Below, piece after piece: positions 1 through 12,858 of a stretch of 64,000 nt of DNA (position 1 is the first letter of the stretch; each line of letters opens with the position of its first letter). The translations under genes and the position numbers were made by a program. Below the pieces are notes generated by a model. That model was not told the origin of the DNA, searched no databases, and saw only the letters and a list, made by a program, of their open reading frames with translations. The DNA comes from Luscinia megarhynchos (Eukaryota; Chordata; Aves; Passeriformes; Turdidae): NCBI GenBank assembly GCA_034336665.1, contig JAPFBE010000002.1:80048905-80112904 (forward strand). Reading direction: 5' to 3'.

Positions 1-141
1 ACTTTTTCCCAATTTTGAAAGTATCTGCCTTGAAACACTTGCTTGGGAAAGTGGGAGTGTGAAGGTGGGGGGCTGCGTGAGAGTTACAGCTTGCTAAGCA
101 TATGGCAGCACACATGTCTAAATTAGCAAATGCTTACTTAC
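1..141 (-). other. NIPAL2: NIPAL2 intron 4, 5' end (partial)
   Basis: On the minus strand this directly follows exon 4. The intron opens with a strong donor, GTAAGTAAG, at 141-133. No further coding match is visible before the window edge, so the later NIPAL2 exons must lie below position 1. Confidence 0.8.
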
Positions 142-201
142 CCAATATATCAGCAGTCCTCATGGTCCTCTTTAGGAAAAAGACAGAAATAAGTGCACTA
201 C
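142..201 (-). CDS. NIPAL2: NIPAL2 coding exon 4 (NIPA-like magnesium transporter family)
   Basis: This 60-nt internal exon lies on the minus strand. The acceptor is TTCTGTTCTAG (212-202) and the donor is GTAAGTAAG (141-133). It enters with 2 nt completing a split Gly codon and leaves with 1 nt of another. The middle reads SALISVFFLKRTMRTADIL, closely resembling the vertebrate NIPAL2 segment after the conserved APLGCVSV block. The 19 whole codons plus split glycines match the human exon as I recall it. The family consists of multi-pass membrane proteins related to NIPA1/2, for which Mg2+ transport has been reported; direct evidence for NIPAL2 itself is thinner. This exon encodes the end of a membrane helix and the basic loop after it. 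It is intact by itself. However, because exon 3 carries one extra base, literal splicing puts TAG (200-198) in frame at its start. Confidence 0.93.
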
Positions 202-225
202 CTAGAACAGAAATATAAAGACCTT

Positions 226-267
226 TATATATATATATATATTTATGTATGTATGTGTATATGTATT
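226..267. repeat. (TA)n / TATG microsatellite
   Basis: Alternating TA from about 226 to 242 runs into a degenerate TATG/TATA stretch to about 267. It begins only about 25 nt upstream (on the minus strand) of the exon 4 acceptor of NIPAL2, so it occupies the usual branch-point zone. Confidence 0.9.
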
Positions 268-3200
268 TGTTAGAATATCAAGTGCTATAGCAAAAACCTG
301 CCCTGGGACAAGTTTAAATATATCTCATGGGTGTTGCTGTTGCACCATGCCATGATATAAACAGCCAGCAGTCCATTCCTACAACCCACCAGCACTCAGT
401 TTCTGCAAGATTTCAGACTTACCCAGCAGGCTCCTACGTGGTTGAAAAGATGTGATACCCTTCTCATTTCCCACGCAGGGACACTGCTTAAACTGCTCTG
501 CTTCAGTCATGTGTGGAAATGTCAGGAAATCTGGGCACTGATCAGCCTGACTGTTTCACTCCCCACTTGGCTACCAAGTCACTGTATGGACTTGCTCAAG
601 GCAAACTGCATCACAGAACAATAAAATTCTGCTTCTTTAGTCTTCAATATATTAGAGGCTTATAAGCAAAGTAACAGCAGTACAACTGAGAAGATGAAAG
701 TCACTGCAAAAACATAGTAATAGTATGAACTAAGGGGTCATGATGTCTGCAGACAAACAGGGAGAAAACCCCACACAGAACACTGTCCATGGTCTTTCAG
801 AGTGACTTGCTCTGAGGAAGGAGAAAACTGAAGTGAGTCCTAGAAATTTTTTCCTGTTTTCTGGGAAGCACTTTCTTTTGTTCAGCTCTTGCATCTGACC
901 TCTGCCAGCTCCTAGTCCTGCCTCTTCAGGATGGGCAGCAGTGGGGGGATGAGCAGCAGCAGTGGTTGGGGCAGGTTTTGTGGTTAGCAGCTCAGTGTGG
1001 ACATGTGCTAGAGAGGAAAGAAGGGCTTTGAACTTAGGTTGGATGAGACTGGGAGGCGTGGCTCTATTCCAGCACAACCCATCTACCTTTAAAAAGAAGA
1101 AAAAGAGGCTGGATAGCTCCTCTGAAAAAGAGATGAGTAAAATTCTCTGTTAGAGGTGCATCAGTAATGTTAGATTCATTCAGAAACGTCAAAGAAAGAC
1201 TGCTCAGGAGGGACATTGAAGGGGCACACTGAGTCATGGGGTGCTGCTACAAGAGCTCTCTACTTGCCTACAGCATGGTTTATTCTTGAAATAACAGTAA
1301 AACATTTTTATAACTATCTTTGCCTCTTTATTGTTCTCAAGGAAAATTTAATTCATGCTTAGCTAGTAGATGTACTATAGAAAAATCTAGAGATGTTCAT
1401 GCCAAGAGGTAAACAGAGAACTGGAATTCAGCATCATGCCCCTGTTTTCCAGTCAGTAGAAAATCAGATACAGCAGAAGTCATAAAATTAAACTGTAGCA
1501 AGAGTGATGGGGATCTGTGCAAACGAGTAAGTGCAATAAAAGGATCTTCAGCTGAAAATGCCTCATTGAAATTAGGTTGCCTGGTATGGTTTTCTTTATT
1601 CAGTTTTTCAGTGACGACTTTGCTGAGTGAAGACACTGATGGTATCCAGGCAACACTGGTAATAGCAGAACTACCTAGGTTTGGAAAAAAAAGAAGGGAC
1701 AAAACCCAGGAAAGAAACAGCAGCATCCAAGATAGTGCAGGAATTAATTACTGCTCTGTCTTCCTGCTCTCATAGCTTTCACAAATCCCATCTCAACCCA
1801 CTCACCTAGACAGTCTCTGTCACAGCAAAGAGCTGCTGCTTAAAGGACTGATACCTCAGTGATTTTTTTGCTGTACTTTTTGTTTGTTTTGAGTACTCCA
1901 TGTCTGGGCTCTCTGCATTCAGCAGAGGTCTAGTAATGCAATTCCACTTGGCATCCAATTTGAGGTAAAATGAGTTATGCCCAAGTGTCAGCTTAGGGGG
2001 GATCAAAACCTCTGAGGCTGGCAGTGGGCACAAGGAGTTGTTGGAATGCAGCCAGATAATGAAACTTGTCACTCTGCTTTAATAATGCATTCAAATGCAG
2101 CAAGCTCTGTCTCCAGAGATAGCTGGTATTGCAGCAGAGATCATGAGCTTTACAGAATCTATGTATAATTAATACTCTTTATGATGTAGAGTAATATGTA
2201 GAGGAATCTAAAAATAGGAGGGGTTTTAAGAACACATATTAGACCATCTGGGAGTAGAGAAAAAACTGAAGTAGGAGAGGAGGTAGAACACCAAGGTGAG
2301 GACAAAGAGACCCAGGAGACACTCTCAACACAAAACACAACTCTCTCTGTGGGTAAGCTGCCAATGCTCCAGTTGCATTCAAGTGAAGAAGAAAAGGAAA
2401 TGGGGTAAACCTAAGAGAATAAGCAGAGAACATTTACGTCGACCTGATGAGATGCTAGAAGACAAACATGACTGATCAGAAGCCTTGCAAACTCTGCCTG
2501 TTATGTCCAGGGTTAAATTTTAAGCAAATTATGGTAGCATGGCTAAGAGAACGCGATATTTTAACTTTACTATTGTTAGATTTCTGGGGTTTAAGCTCTC
2601 AGGTTTGAATTTGGGATAGTTTTTCACATTCTTCAATTTTTGAGGTAGGCTTGAATCAGATTAAAGCAAAGAAACCAAGAGGTGATTGTCTTGTTGCAGA
2701 TGAGTCAGGGAGGAGGGGTAAGAAAGGAGCCCTGGAGAATGCAGGCTGGTGCTTGCCAGTTTTGCCTTCTGCTGGCTTTGCAGCTTTTTTGGCTGGGAAG
2801 GCAAATGACAGACACCAAAGTGTTCCCCAGGAGCCCAGTGAGAAATCCACACTCCTCCCAGCTACTCTGCTCCTCTTCCTTAGCTCCTCTGTGCTCTCAC
2901 TTACAACCTCAGGTGCACTCAGTTGCTCAGGACTTTCAGCTCCTCCTGAAAAGGCCACTTAAGACAATGTGGTAAAAAGCCAAACACACTCTCAGTTCTC
3001 CTCTCTGCTGGGTGGCCTCCAAGCTGATCCTGCTTTGAGCAGGAGGTTGGGTTAGGCACTTTCTGAGGTTCCCTCTCACCTGAGCTGTCCTAGCACTTTG
3101 TGAGCTCTTTGCAGAGGATAATAACTCAGCCTAGCAGACATATGAATATAAGCCCTTACTGTATCCCAAATCCAGTTCTTAAATGCAGACCTGCTGAAAC

Positions 3201-4117
3201 TCCCCAGACTCCCCTCTCCTTTCCCACCCTCCCTCAGATCACAGGTGATGTGTCTCACATCTTCCCACCTCTCCCCCTCTCTACCAGTGATGTTATACCC
3301 CCATATTTCCTCCTAGCCCTCTTCCCCTTGATTTCACCCCATCACCAGTGTAAGTTTAATTCCCTACCACTCATTTTTTCCTTTCTCATGCCAGAGTTCT
3401 GTTGTTCTCTCTCCAAAGAAACTGTGCTTCCTCCTCCTCCTCCATTATACTGATGTGAGAAATAAATTAATTGAACATGATGTTTAAGTCTGTAAATGAA
3501 TAAACTGAGGAACTTGGGCAATTGCTGCACCGAAAATTATGAATATATCTTTGCAATGGGTTTTTTGTTTGCTTTCTTTTTAAGGAAAAAAACCATAGAG
3601 ATAGACATCTATGTCAGAGTGAGAAACAGTTTTCCTCTTGTTGTTTTTTTGGTTTTTTCTTTTAATTGGTTAGCAATAGAATACAACAATACAGAAATGC
3701 AGACAAAACATAATGTCAAAGAGTAAACTGGCAGTAGCTCAGCAACAAAACAAGCAATTTATCATAGTTCTGAAGCCTTGCTGGTTTTGAACCACTGACT
3801 TTGGGAATACAGCACATGGACAGCCCTAGGTCTGGATTATCAGCCTTCAAGTCATCAAGGCAAAGAGTGCTTCCCTGGTCATCTGAGAAGACTTGTGCAC
3901 TTTTGGGTGAATCAGAATAAGTTTTAGCTTTTTCACTAATTATTAAGGTAAAACTTTCAAAAATAGGCAGAGATCCAACTCCCCTTCCCAGTGACAATGC
4001 TAGCCTGCTAAATGAAGAGAAGGGCAAAAAATCTGTGAGATGATCTTTTAAAGATTAAACATCACAGAACCAACACACTCTAATGTAATCCTTGAGTTTG
4101 TTTCATGCCTTGATTGC

Positions 4118-4207
4118 ATGCTTATATTAATATCCATAATTTGAGAAGTAAATAGGTCCTGTATGCTTATATTAATATGCATAATTTGAGAAGTAAATAA
4201 ATCCTGT
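4118..4207. repeat. 45-bp tandem duplication
   Basis: Two adjacent copies (4118-4162 and 4163-4207), each starting ATGCTTATATTAATAT, differ at only a few positions. This is a local AT-rich duplication inside intron 3, with no coding content. Confidence 0.9.
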
Positions 4208-7200
4208 TAAATGGTTGTATCTATACAACACAGCCTTTCTTAACATTCATGAAACTGCAATGGAAAATATGATTTGACACTCCCTGAAAATCATGATAAA
4301 TACAAACTGTTGGGTGGGAAATAGGGGAAAAGAGTTTGTTCAGGAGATTAACTGTTACCTAAAAATCACTGAATTAATATATTCATTATATATTGAATGA
4401 TCATATATTCACATTATTGAATGAAGGTGTATTCATTGCATCACATGAATTTCAATGTAAATTGAAAAAGTGATTAAAAATTTTGAGTTTTTTCATTATA
4501 TGCAATTAAGTGACTTGAGGAGCTGTAATAGTGCTACACATAGCTCATTCTCTTAGGAGAGTGATCATTTACAATTATCTCCATATGTAGGTTTTCTCCA
4601 GCACAAATAGAATTAAAGAGCAGTGTGATGTGTGGGTTCTGCCACTAGCAGACAATGAATGGTGAGAATCCAGCTCACAAAATAACTCCTCTGCTTCCTA
4701 GACATGAAGGCTGCAGTCATGATTGGGTTTTGTTTGTTTCTTTAAGGAAGGGATAATACACAACAGAAGTAAAAGATAGAAAATACATACTGATTCACAG
4801 TATGTATTCTTTGTATTTTGTCCAATCCAGCCATAAAAACTCAAGTGAGTGTGCATGATTTATTCTTCCTATCAAAATTGTCTCACTGTATTTCACTATT
4901 AAGCTGTTTTCCTGATACTCAAGCCATTTATGAATATGATTTTACTTCTTTTTTTTACTGTCAAATCTTACACTAAATATCTTTTGTAACAACTGTTCAT
5001 AACTTCAAATATTAGCCTATCCTTTCTTTTCCCCTTTTTGATTCCTAGATGAGCTTTATGTACTATTTTAAAAGATTAGTGCTCTCCTCATAAATGCATA
5101 GACTGCTTGTACTACTTCAGTCTTCTCCAACAGTTAAAAAAAACCCACAACCCACAACCCACAAAATTTCATATTTGCTTTAAATGTTCATTTTCTTAAG
5201 CTTAACAGACTCAGTCAGGTAAAGGCATCTAAAATCACCCATCCAGAAGCACACTTCACTGGTGGTCTGGATGAAATATAAAGGGAGGAGAACTAGGTAA
5301 GATTCAAAGACTACTGCATCTCTCTCAGTTTGTGCAACAACATTTCACTCTGAGACCAAGCATTTACTCTGTTTTATGCAACTTAAGGGTATGCTTCAAT
5401 CTAATCAGGTAGCTTAAGTTCACCCAGTTGATTTTGCTCTACAGGAGTTGAGCAGTGCTCAAGTTGCAAGGATGCATTCACTGCCAGTCACATTCCAAAA
5501 TGTGACCTCAAAGTCTGCTTTACAGGAACAGACACTCAGCCTATCTTCCAAGCCAAACTGATTCAGGACCCTCCCAGTACTGAAAAAATTGAAGATGCCT
5601 CAATCCATCCCCAAACACAAGCTATTGTAGTCTGCCACTGAGTCAGGGAAATCTGCAGAGATGATGAGTTACATAGTGCATTTAATTGCTGCAGCTCAAA
5701 TGATACCAGGAAACAAATTTATTTCATCTAACTGACTTCTAAAACCTATTCCTATTTTATAGGATGGATATTAATGCTCCACTGAATACAAAGAAAGACA
5801 CTACAGATACCTCTTCACAGCTGTCCTGCACACTGAACCTGTAATATTTCTAACATGATCAAAGATTAGTACTGGAAAAGTGGTGAACAAAATATGAAAC
5901 ATTTTTCCCCATCTGAGAAATTGCTCAAAAGAGAGACCATGAAGGTGAGCTTAATTCTGGAACCTGGGTTATAGGCTATACACACTGCAGAGAGAAGGAA
6001 AAACCCTGAAAATCCTTTTGTTGCACCTTCTAGACAAGTGCAAGTAAAGTATTTTAAATAATAGTTTGGTGAATGTTTCCTAGATATCATTAGTAACAGA
6101 GTCCTCAGAACTCCAAGTTCTTGGGCCTCGAAGATGTTACATTACAGTGAGTGGGAGAAATCCATTTCTACAAGAGTATCTGAGAATCTTCCTAAAGTAC
6201 ATCAGGAATACAACGTTTCAAAGCCTAAAGCCCCCCCACTGCTGTTTACAAGGAGCATTTAAAAATGCAAAGGGATCTTAACAATGTCAGGCTAAGTGAG
6301 GCAAGTGTAAAACAACTCCCCACAGAACGATGAACACTGCAGAAGAAATGATCTCCAAGCCACTGGCCTCTCTTCACCTTTTCCATCCCCAAGTAATTTC
6401 TCCAGGCAAAAGCAAGATGAGCTAAAAACCACTGCAACCTAAAATTACCCAAGCTACGTGTAAAACATGAGTTTTACTTTTTAAGTATAGAAAGTTTCTT
6501 AATGATCACATCAAACATGTATTACTCCTCCACTTTTAAATTAAAAATTTACTAATTTCTCCTCTTGAAGAAAACAACTGCTGTCTTCTCAAACTATTTA
6601 AAACCCTGAACAGATGTAGAACTTGCATCATTGCAACCACACACAGAAATACTTCCACTGTGTACGAAGCAAAAGATAGTTTTTCTAGCTTAATCCTAAA
6701 AAAAAAATTAAATCTCTTGGTGCCATGCCAATTCACGATCTTTTGTGCTGTATTCTTTTTAAAACAAGACACTGGAACAATCCAGCTCAACAGAAAGAGG
6801 CCCAAACTTTTCACCATTTAATTGATACCGGGTTAAGTGCAACATTCAATTGGATGCAGTTAAATGTGGTAGCAGAGCATAATAGATGTTGGCTCCATCT
6901 ATTTTAAGATGATTCCCTTCTCAGAAGTCTGGAGATATATACAGGGTACAGCCCAAATCCATTCTGGGCAGAGACTCCAGTCTGCCTTATCCTCCTCCAA
7001 ACCCTGGTTTCAAGCAAAGGAAACTTTCCCTGCAAACCCAGAGTCACAGAGACCTGCAGAGAATCCCCTCGATGCCTGGACACACTGCAAAGCACATTTC
7101 TCCTCAGCACACCATATGTACTGCATTTCAATGTCAGTGAGAGCCAGCCCTTTCCATATGGGACATGGTGACACTGAATTTGGGAACAAAATGCTTCTCA

Positions 7201-9312
7201 GAAGGTTGGGCTTAGGGTTCAGGTATGCATGTGGAGTTTGTTATCCAGTACTTAATTTGTTCATTAAAAAAAATTAATTTATGAAATACACACATTCAAC
7301 AATACCTCAAAAAAACCTGTCAGCTAGATTCTGCAAAGGCCACCCTCCACCACTTAAAAGAGGTCACAATTTAATGAGAAAAATATTTCTTGATCTTTTA
7401 AATTGGAAGACCTGGCTGCCTAAACTACCCTTTGCTGATGATGCACATGTGACTTGGGCAGTTTGTCATTGCCTTAAATGATAAACTCTTTTAAAATTAA
7501 AAGGATGTTCTCTCCCTGGCTTTAATTTCAGAAGATGGGAAAGTATCTTGTAGTAGGAAGTGTTACTGGGAAGTTATTGTTGTAATTGGCTGTCTACACA
7601 ATTTTTACTTGCTCTTCCTTAAGGGAATGTTTGCTAGACTAAATAAAATTTCAGATATTTCTATTGTTTGGGCTATGAAATGGATACTGTCAGCTGATTT
7701 ATGGGAATGAAATATAAAATGTTAAAGTGCTTTCTGGGATCTTCCAGAATGAGCATTGTGGCCCAGTTTAAAAAAAAAAAACAACACAAAAGTGGATGAA
7801 AATTTCAGTAAGACATAACCATAAGTTAGGAAAATGGTTTCTTGATATTAGTTGTAAGTAAGGGAAGTGGAGAATGAAGGAATCATCAAATGCAACATTT
7901 CTTTGCATTTTGCAAAAGCAAAGAAGGAATCTGCTTGGATAAAAATCAACTCTAAATGTGATCTCATCTTTTTCACTTTAATAAATATTGGGATTTTTCT
8001 TCCTACTCACTGCTTTTTGCTTTTTCTCTCTAATTTTCTGCATTTGCATTTTATGCAGTTTGGACAACAAATGAGATTGGCCAATATTCTTTGATGTTCA
8101 GAGATGTCTGACAACGCCTACAATTGTTACAGATATAACTACTGCCACCAAAATCACACTGGGATATGCAAATGTAAATATTCATTTGCATTTTCATCTC
8201 AGGTAATATGTCATCCCTTTCTTTGAAAACTCTTTCCTACTATGATGAACTAACATGGCTTTATATCTGAAATTCTGCAATAGTTTAACATTAAAGGTTA
8301 CAGTAAATTGCCTGCAGTTTCCTTCCTCCCTCTCTATGCTTAAGTGCACCCACATATGGTCAGCTGCTTGCTTCCACTACAGCTGGGGAGTCAAATGGGA
8401 AGATATTTCATCTTTTCTACCTTCCCATGGAGAATCACTCACTGCAATGTCACTTCCAAGTATGCAACTGGTAGCTGGAGACCATGAAATGTTATCACTT
8501 GCCAATAGCAAGTAAATGAACGCATTCAGAACTGCTGAGATCTCTCAGTCCTGGGTGTTTCAGCTGTGGATGTGAAGGGACCAGGTTAAGGGATGCAGCT
8601 GCACCCTGAATTCCTGTTTTTATGGCTTCCATACAATATTGCCCTGTCTAGCCTGCTTTACACGAGCACAACATGAAGACATATTTTTAAATGTGTTACT
8701 TTGTCAAAGAAATGTCAAAGACATCTCATACCTGAGTAACTTAATAACAAAACACCCCACATGAAGTATAGAGTGAGATCATATCACTTCAGCTGAAGTC
8801 CAATTAATATGCACATAAAGGAACAATGTTTAATAACGTCCATAAATGTACTAAACATTTCTGGAAATTACTAGGCCCTTTTTGTCACACACTGTGGAGC
8901 GTCAAGCAAGTTTGCCCACATCAGCATGAATCGTGGTGACAGGCAGAGAACAGGCAGCAGAGACCTCTTGGCATGATAGTGACACAGAAAATGTATTGCA
9001 GGAGGAGAGCACAGCTCCATGCATGCTGCAGGATGCCAGTCCCCCTCTCTGGGGGCTTGCAGAGCTGGCAGCACTGCTACAGCACTGGGCAGGACTAGCA
9101 GAGCACAGTGACGCAAAGCACAAACCATGGGAAAAAAATGTATTAGAAGAGTCTTTTGTCAAACTGACAGCTCATGTAATTAAATGAATAATTTCTTTTT
9201 AAACCACAACATTAACATTTTCCTCCTGTGCTCCTGCTGCAGTTTCTGTGGTATTATTCCTCTAGCCAAAAGCAAGCATTTGATTAAAGCAAGAAATGGC
9301 AAATTGTCTCAC

Positions 9313-9485
9313 CTATAACAGAAACACATCCCAGTGGAGCCACAAGAGCAATGGGGGCGAATCCATAGGCTGTGAAATTGCCCAGCTCTCCCAGCCCCAG
9401 GAGGGCAATCCCACAGCACCACAGCTTGCTCCTGTAGCAGGGCTTCGGCTCCTGCCCGGCAAACCAGTCGGAGATGGGCACATTT
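9313..9485 (-). CDS. NIPAL2: NIPAL2 coding exon 3, carrying an apparent 1-nt insertion (frameshift)
   Basis: The acceptor is TTAATTTTCCAG ending at 9486 and the donor is GTGAGA from 9312. The exon starts in phase 0 with KCAHLRL, like family KYSHLQL. Its body reads, in a different frame, SKLWCCGIALLGLGELGNF and then AYGFAPIALVAPLGCVSVI, an unmistakable NIPAL2 block covering the second and third membrane segments. The two frames differ by one base. The exon is 173 nt, whereas 57 codons plus 1 nt (172) are expected and exon 4 needs phase 1. The extra base lies somewhere around 9455-9475, for example in the AAA run at 9461-9463 (plus strand). No shifted acceptor rescues it, because no AG lies one base away. 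Read literally, the frame stays open through the exon and then meets TAG at the start of exon 4. The rest of the exon is well conserved. The cause could be an assembly error, a polymorphism or a true loss-of-function lesion. Confidence 0.93.
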
Positions 9486-11381
9486 CTGGAAAATTAATTA
9501 TTAGCAACAGTCATGAATAGAAAGAATCCCATTGTGTTCTTATGTCTGACAAAAGTGGACTAATTAAGGGAGCTGTCAGCTTCAAGTTCCAGGTGTGTCA
9601 AGGTTTTCTTTTTCAACATGACTTTGAGCTTGTTGTTGCAGAGCTCTGTGTTAACTCAGTGCTGCTTCAAATGTGATTTCTTAGCCATGGTGGAAAGGGC
9701 TGAAAAATTAGGCCTCTGAATAAAACTGAAAAATGCTAAGTGAATACTAGCTAGTGCTTCCTAGCTATCACTGCACACATCTGTTCTTGTCTCAAAGCAA
9801 AGCTCTGAATCTGGAAACACTCAAAGGCAGGAGACGGGGCAGAATCAGAACTGTGGCAACAAACTGGAACATGGGAAGCAGATAACAGGGCGTTCCTGTC
9901 TGTGAAACTATCCTCACCAGAAATACACTTCCAAAATGAAAAAGGCAGCACTTAATCACATCTTCTGTAGGGAGGACTCTAAATTAATGACACAGAATTT
10001 ATGATTTGGCTACAGTCTCCTGTTCGACCTTAGAAGGAGATCATAAGTAAAGTATTATTTTCTAAAGAAAACAGTTGGCACAGGTATAACATATACTCAA
10101 GTAATACTTCATCAACACTTCCTGTTACATGAAAAAGGTATCATTGGCAAAGATGTAATTGTTTTCTCTCTGGCTGTACAGCAAGAACCTGTATTAGCAA
10201 GACAATTTGTCTTTGATCACACTGATCTTCTGAAACAAAGTCCAGGCAGCTTCCATCAAGAAAGTGTCATAACTGGGAAGGATGCAATGTTTACCAAATT
10301 AATTCTGCAGATTATCATTTCCTTTCTCAAATTACTCACCAGCCTTTCTGCACATGGGTCAAAAAAAGGTGGAAATCAAATGATACAGTTATTACAGTAC
10401 AAATGGTGGTAAAAGACATTTTTTTCTCCATCACTTGATACTTGATTTTTGAAGTCTCCCTGCAGAGCCTGGGGAGGTTATAAAGGATTTTCCTCATATT
10501 CCTATCCTTCTCTGAAGGCTACTTGACAGAGCATGGGACAAACAGCAATGTCTGTTGTACCCCATAGTCTTAGCCAGTGCTCTTGTTGAGAAGAAGCAGC
10601 ATATTTTTGCAGCTTCGTGCTGTGGAACATGTTCAGGATACGAAATTCTAGGAAGAAGTTTGGCCCTCCAAGAAGAAAAAGAGCAAATGCAAATCAAACT
10701 TGAGCCACAGACCTGGATGTTCTTCACAGTAACATCCAGGATTTTCCATTTTTATAAACAAAGAAACAAAAGAAGCAAAATAAATATAAAAACTAATATT
10801 AAATAATACTAAAATTATTATTCAAGAATCACATTTCTGCCAAAAATTAAATAGGAAAAATTTTTAACTGAATTCTGAGATGTATTTTCACCCCAGATTC
10901 TTGTAGGATTAACTTTTGAGGGCACAGTGAGTTTGAAAAGATGTGCAGCAAACACAGGAAGGTGAGCTCAGCAACTGTCCTACAGCCTTCTTTCTCCAGA
11001 TGTCTGTCTTCTTTGCACAGTAATGTGGGCAAATGGTATTTAGGTGGAGGCTGTTGATAACTCAGCTGAAAGACATTGCAAATGATGAACTGTTGTTTAC
11101 TAGACAATCTGCTAGAGGGAAGAGAAGCAGGATAATGGACTATATGGTCAGAAAGGGACAGAACAAAAAATTTGGCCTGTCCAGTTAATAGGAGTGTGAA
11201 AATAAATGTTGAGATCTAGGGAAAGTCATTATTCATATTTAGAAGATACTGTTACTAAATGGAGAAAAACCTTATTTAAAGGATAAAAAAAATTCGGTTT
11301 AAATTTTCTGTCAAATGGCATTGAGAGCCATTGGGTTTCTCTATCAAATCTGAACAACGTCATTATTTTGGCTAGACTAAA

Positions 11382-11438
11382 TTTCCACTTTACGTTCACT
11401 TTCCTTCACTTCACCTTTACCTTTCCACTTCAACTTCA
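11382..11438. repeat. Degenerate TTCACTT-type simple repeat
   Basis: A run of TTCACTT, TTTACCT and TTCCACTT variants forms a pyrimidine-rich, low-complexity tract in intron 2. Confidence 0.6.
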
Positions 11439-12064
11439 GAGGTTTTCCCAGAGTCTGTCCTAGCAGTGTCACCACCTGCTGGTTGGAATTCCTGTTGGAG
11501 AGGCAGCAGTCATCTCAACTTGCCTACCACCTCTGGCTAAGCAGGTTTCTGTCTATGGGATTCTCCAGCTAATGATGTTTAAATAGAAGAGAATCACTGA
11601 AGAACCTTCCAGCTTTAATAAATTGGGTTACTATGAACAGAAGCTTTAATATGCCACTCCTTTACTGAAAAAGCAAAAAGTAGTTTTATATGAGACCTGT
11701 ACAACTTCTAAAATACTAGCTAGAAAAAAAACTTCTTCTGGACAATTTACACAACAATGTCTTCTGTGCTTTAAAAACTTTTGTTAGAAGACCTAAAAAT
11801 ACAACGAAGTCTACAAGATACAGATGATAATGAAAAAATTAACTTTCTACTGAGTATGTATTCTAATTATTAAAACAGAAAGGATTTTATAATTGACATC
11901 CTACAACGTTTTACCACAGTTCTAAGGGCAACACCTCCCATTAATTTTTATGACTTAAATAGTGTTTATTCAGATTATTGTATCTTAATTGCAGAAGAAA
12001 AACTAAATTGGCCAAAGTTGTTTTGGGGTCCAATATTGTAAAAACCTTTATGTCTTTATGCATT

Positions 12065-12858
12065 CATGGAACAGGTCCTCAGGGAGCTGACTCAGACCCC
12101 ATGCCCTCCTGGATCTGTGCTTGCCAGCTCTGGTGAGTGACGTGGTGACTGGCGCCGTCTGGGCCACAGAGACCACGAAACGCTCGAGCTTAAAATCTTT
12201 GTTGACAGGAGGAAAAGTGCAGCAAAACCTCAGCTCCGGACATGAGGAGAGCAGACTTCAGGCTGCTCAGGGAATTAGTTAGAAAAGTCCTCTGGGAAAT
12301 GTTTCAGTAGTGCTGGGGTCTGTCAGTGCTGGTCACTTTTTAAACATCACCTCCTATGGACACAGGAGCAGCAATTCCCCAGTGTCAGAAGTCAAGAAAA
12401 TAAGGCAGAAGGCTGGCTTGGTGAACAGGGAGCTTCTTCTGGGTCTAAGGCACAAAAAATAAGGTGTGTGCCCAGTGGAAGCAAGGTCAAGTGACCTGGA
12501 AGAATACAGAGATGCAGCTTGCCACCACAGGGAGAAAATTTGTGGGGCCAAAGCTCAACTGGAGTTGAAGATGCACAGAAATGTGGAGGACAATAAAAAT
12601 AGATTTCTCAGATATACAATAGCAGAAGGCAGCATAGAGATAACGTCAGCCTGTTACAGGATGAGGATGGGCACCTCACAAACAGGGACATGGACAAGGC
12701 AGAGTGTTTAATGCATTCTTTGCCTCTTCAACACAGATGATGGACCAAGGTGGTCTCAGTGCTCTGAGTTGGAGGACCATGGCTGTGAGAATGATCCAAT
12801 CCCACCTGAACCTCAACTTGTGCAGGATCTACTCCTCCAGATGGATCCCTACATGTCT
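12065..12858 (+). mobile_element. CR1 LINE fragment, ORF2 region upstream of reverse transcriptase (5' part)
   Basis: Translated pieces in shifting frames match the CR1 ORF2 stretch between endonuclease and reverse transcriptase. They include a YRDAACHHREKICGAKAQLEL-like block at about 12507-12570, VFNAFFAS at about 12705-12730, and a leucine-rich LLLQMDPYMS at 12827-12858. Multiple frameshifts and stops show it is dead. It breaks at 12858 in the middle of the conserved MSMGPDG motif and resumes at 13629, so both pieces are one insertion split by a later one. It lies antisense to NIPAL2 in intron 2. Confidence 0.85.

Larger units (their letters stand above)
202..9312 (-). other. NIPAL2: NIPAL2 intron 3 (9.1 kb, no genes seen)
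   Basis: This is the intron between exons 3 and 4, bounded by donor GTGAGA (9312-9307) and acceptor CTAG (205-202). It is AT-rich. It holds a TA/TATG microsatellite next to the exon 4 acceptor, a 45-bp tandem duplication near 4.1 kb, a short AACCCAC-type repeat at 5142-5165, and AT-rich partly palindromic sequence around 4375-4460. I recognised no CR1 or LTR in it. The open frames here, all about 120 codons or fewer, lie on both strands, overlap one another and resemble nothing known. Confidence 0.8.
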
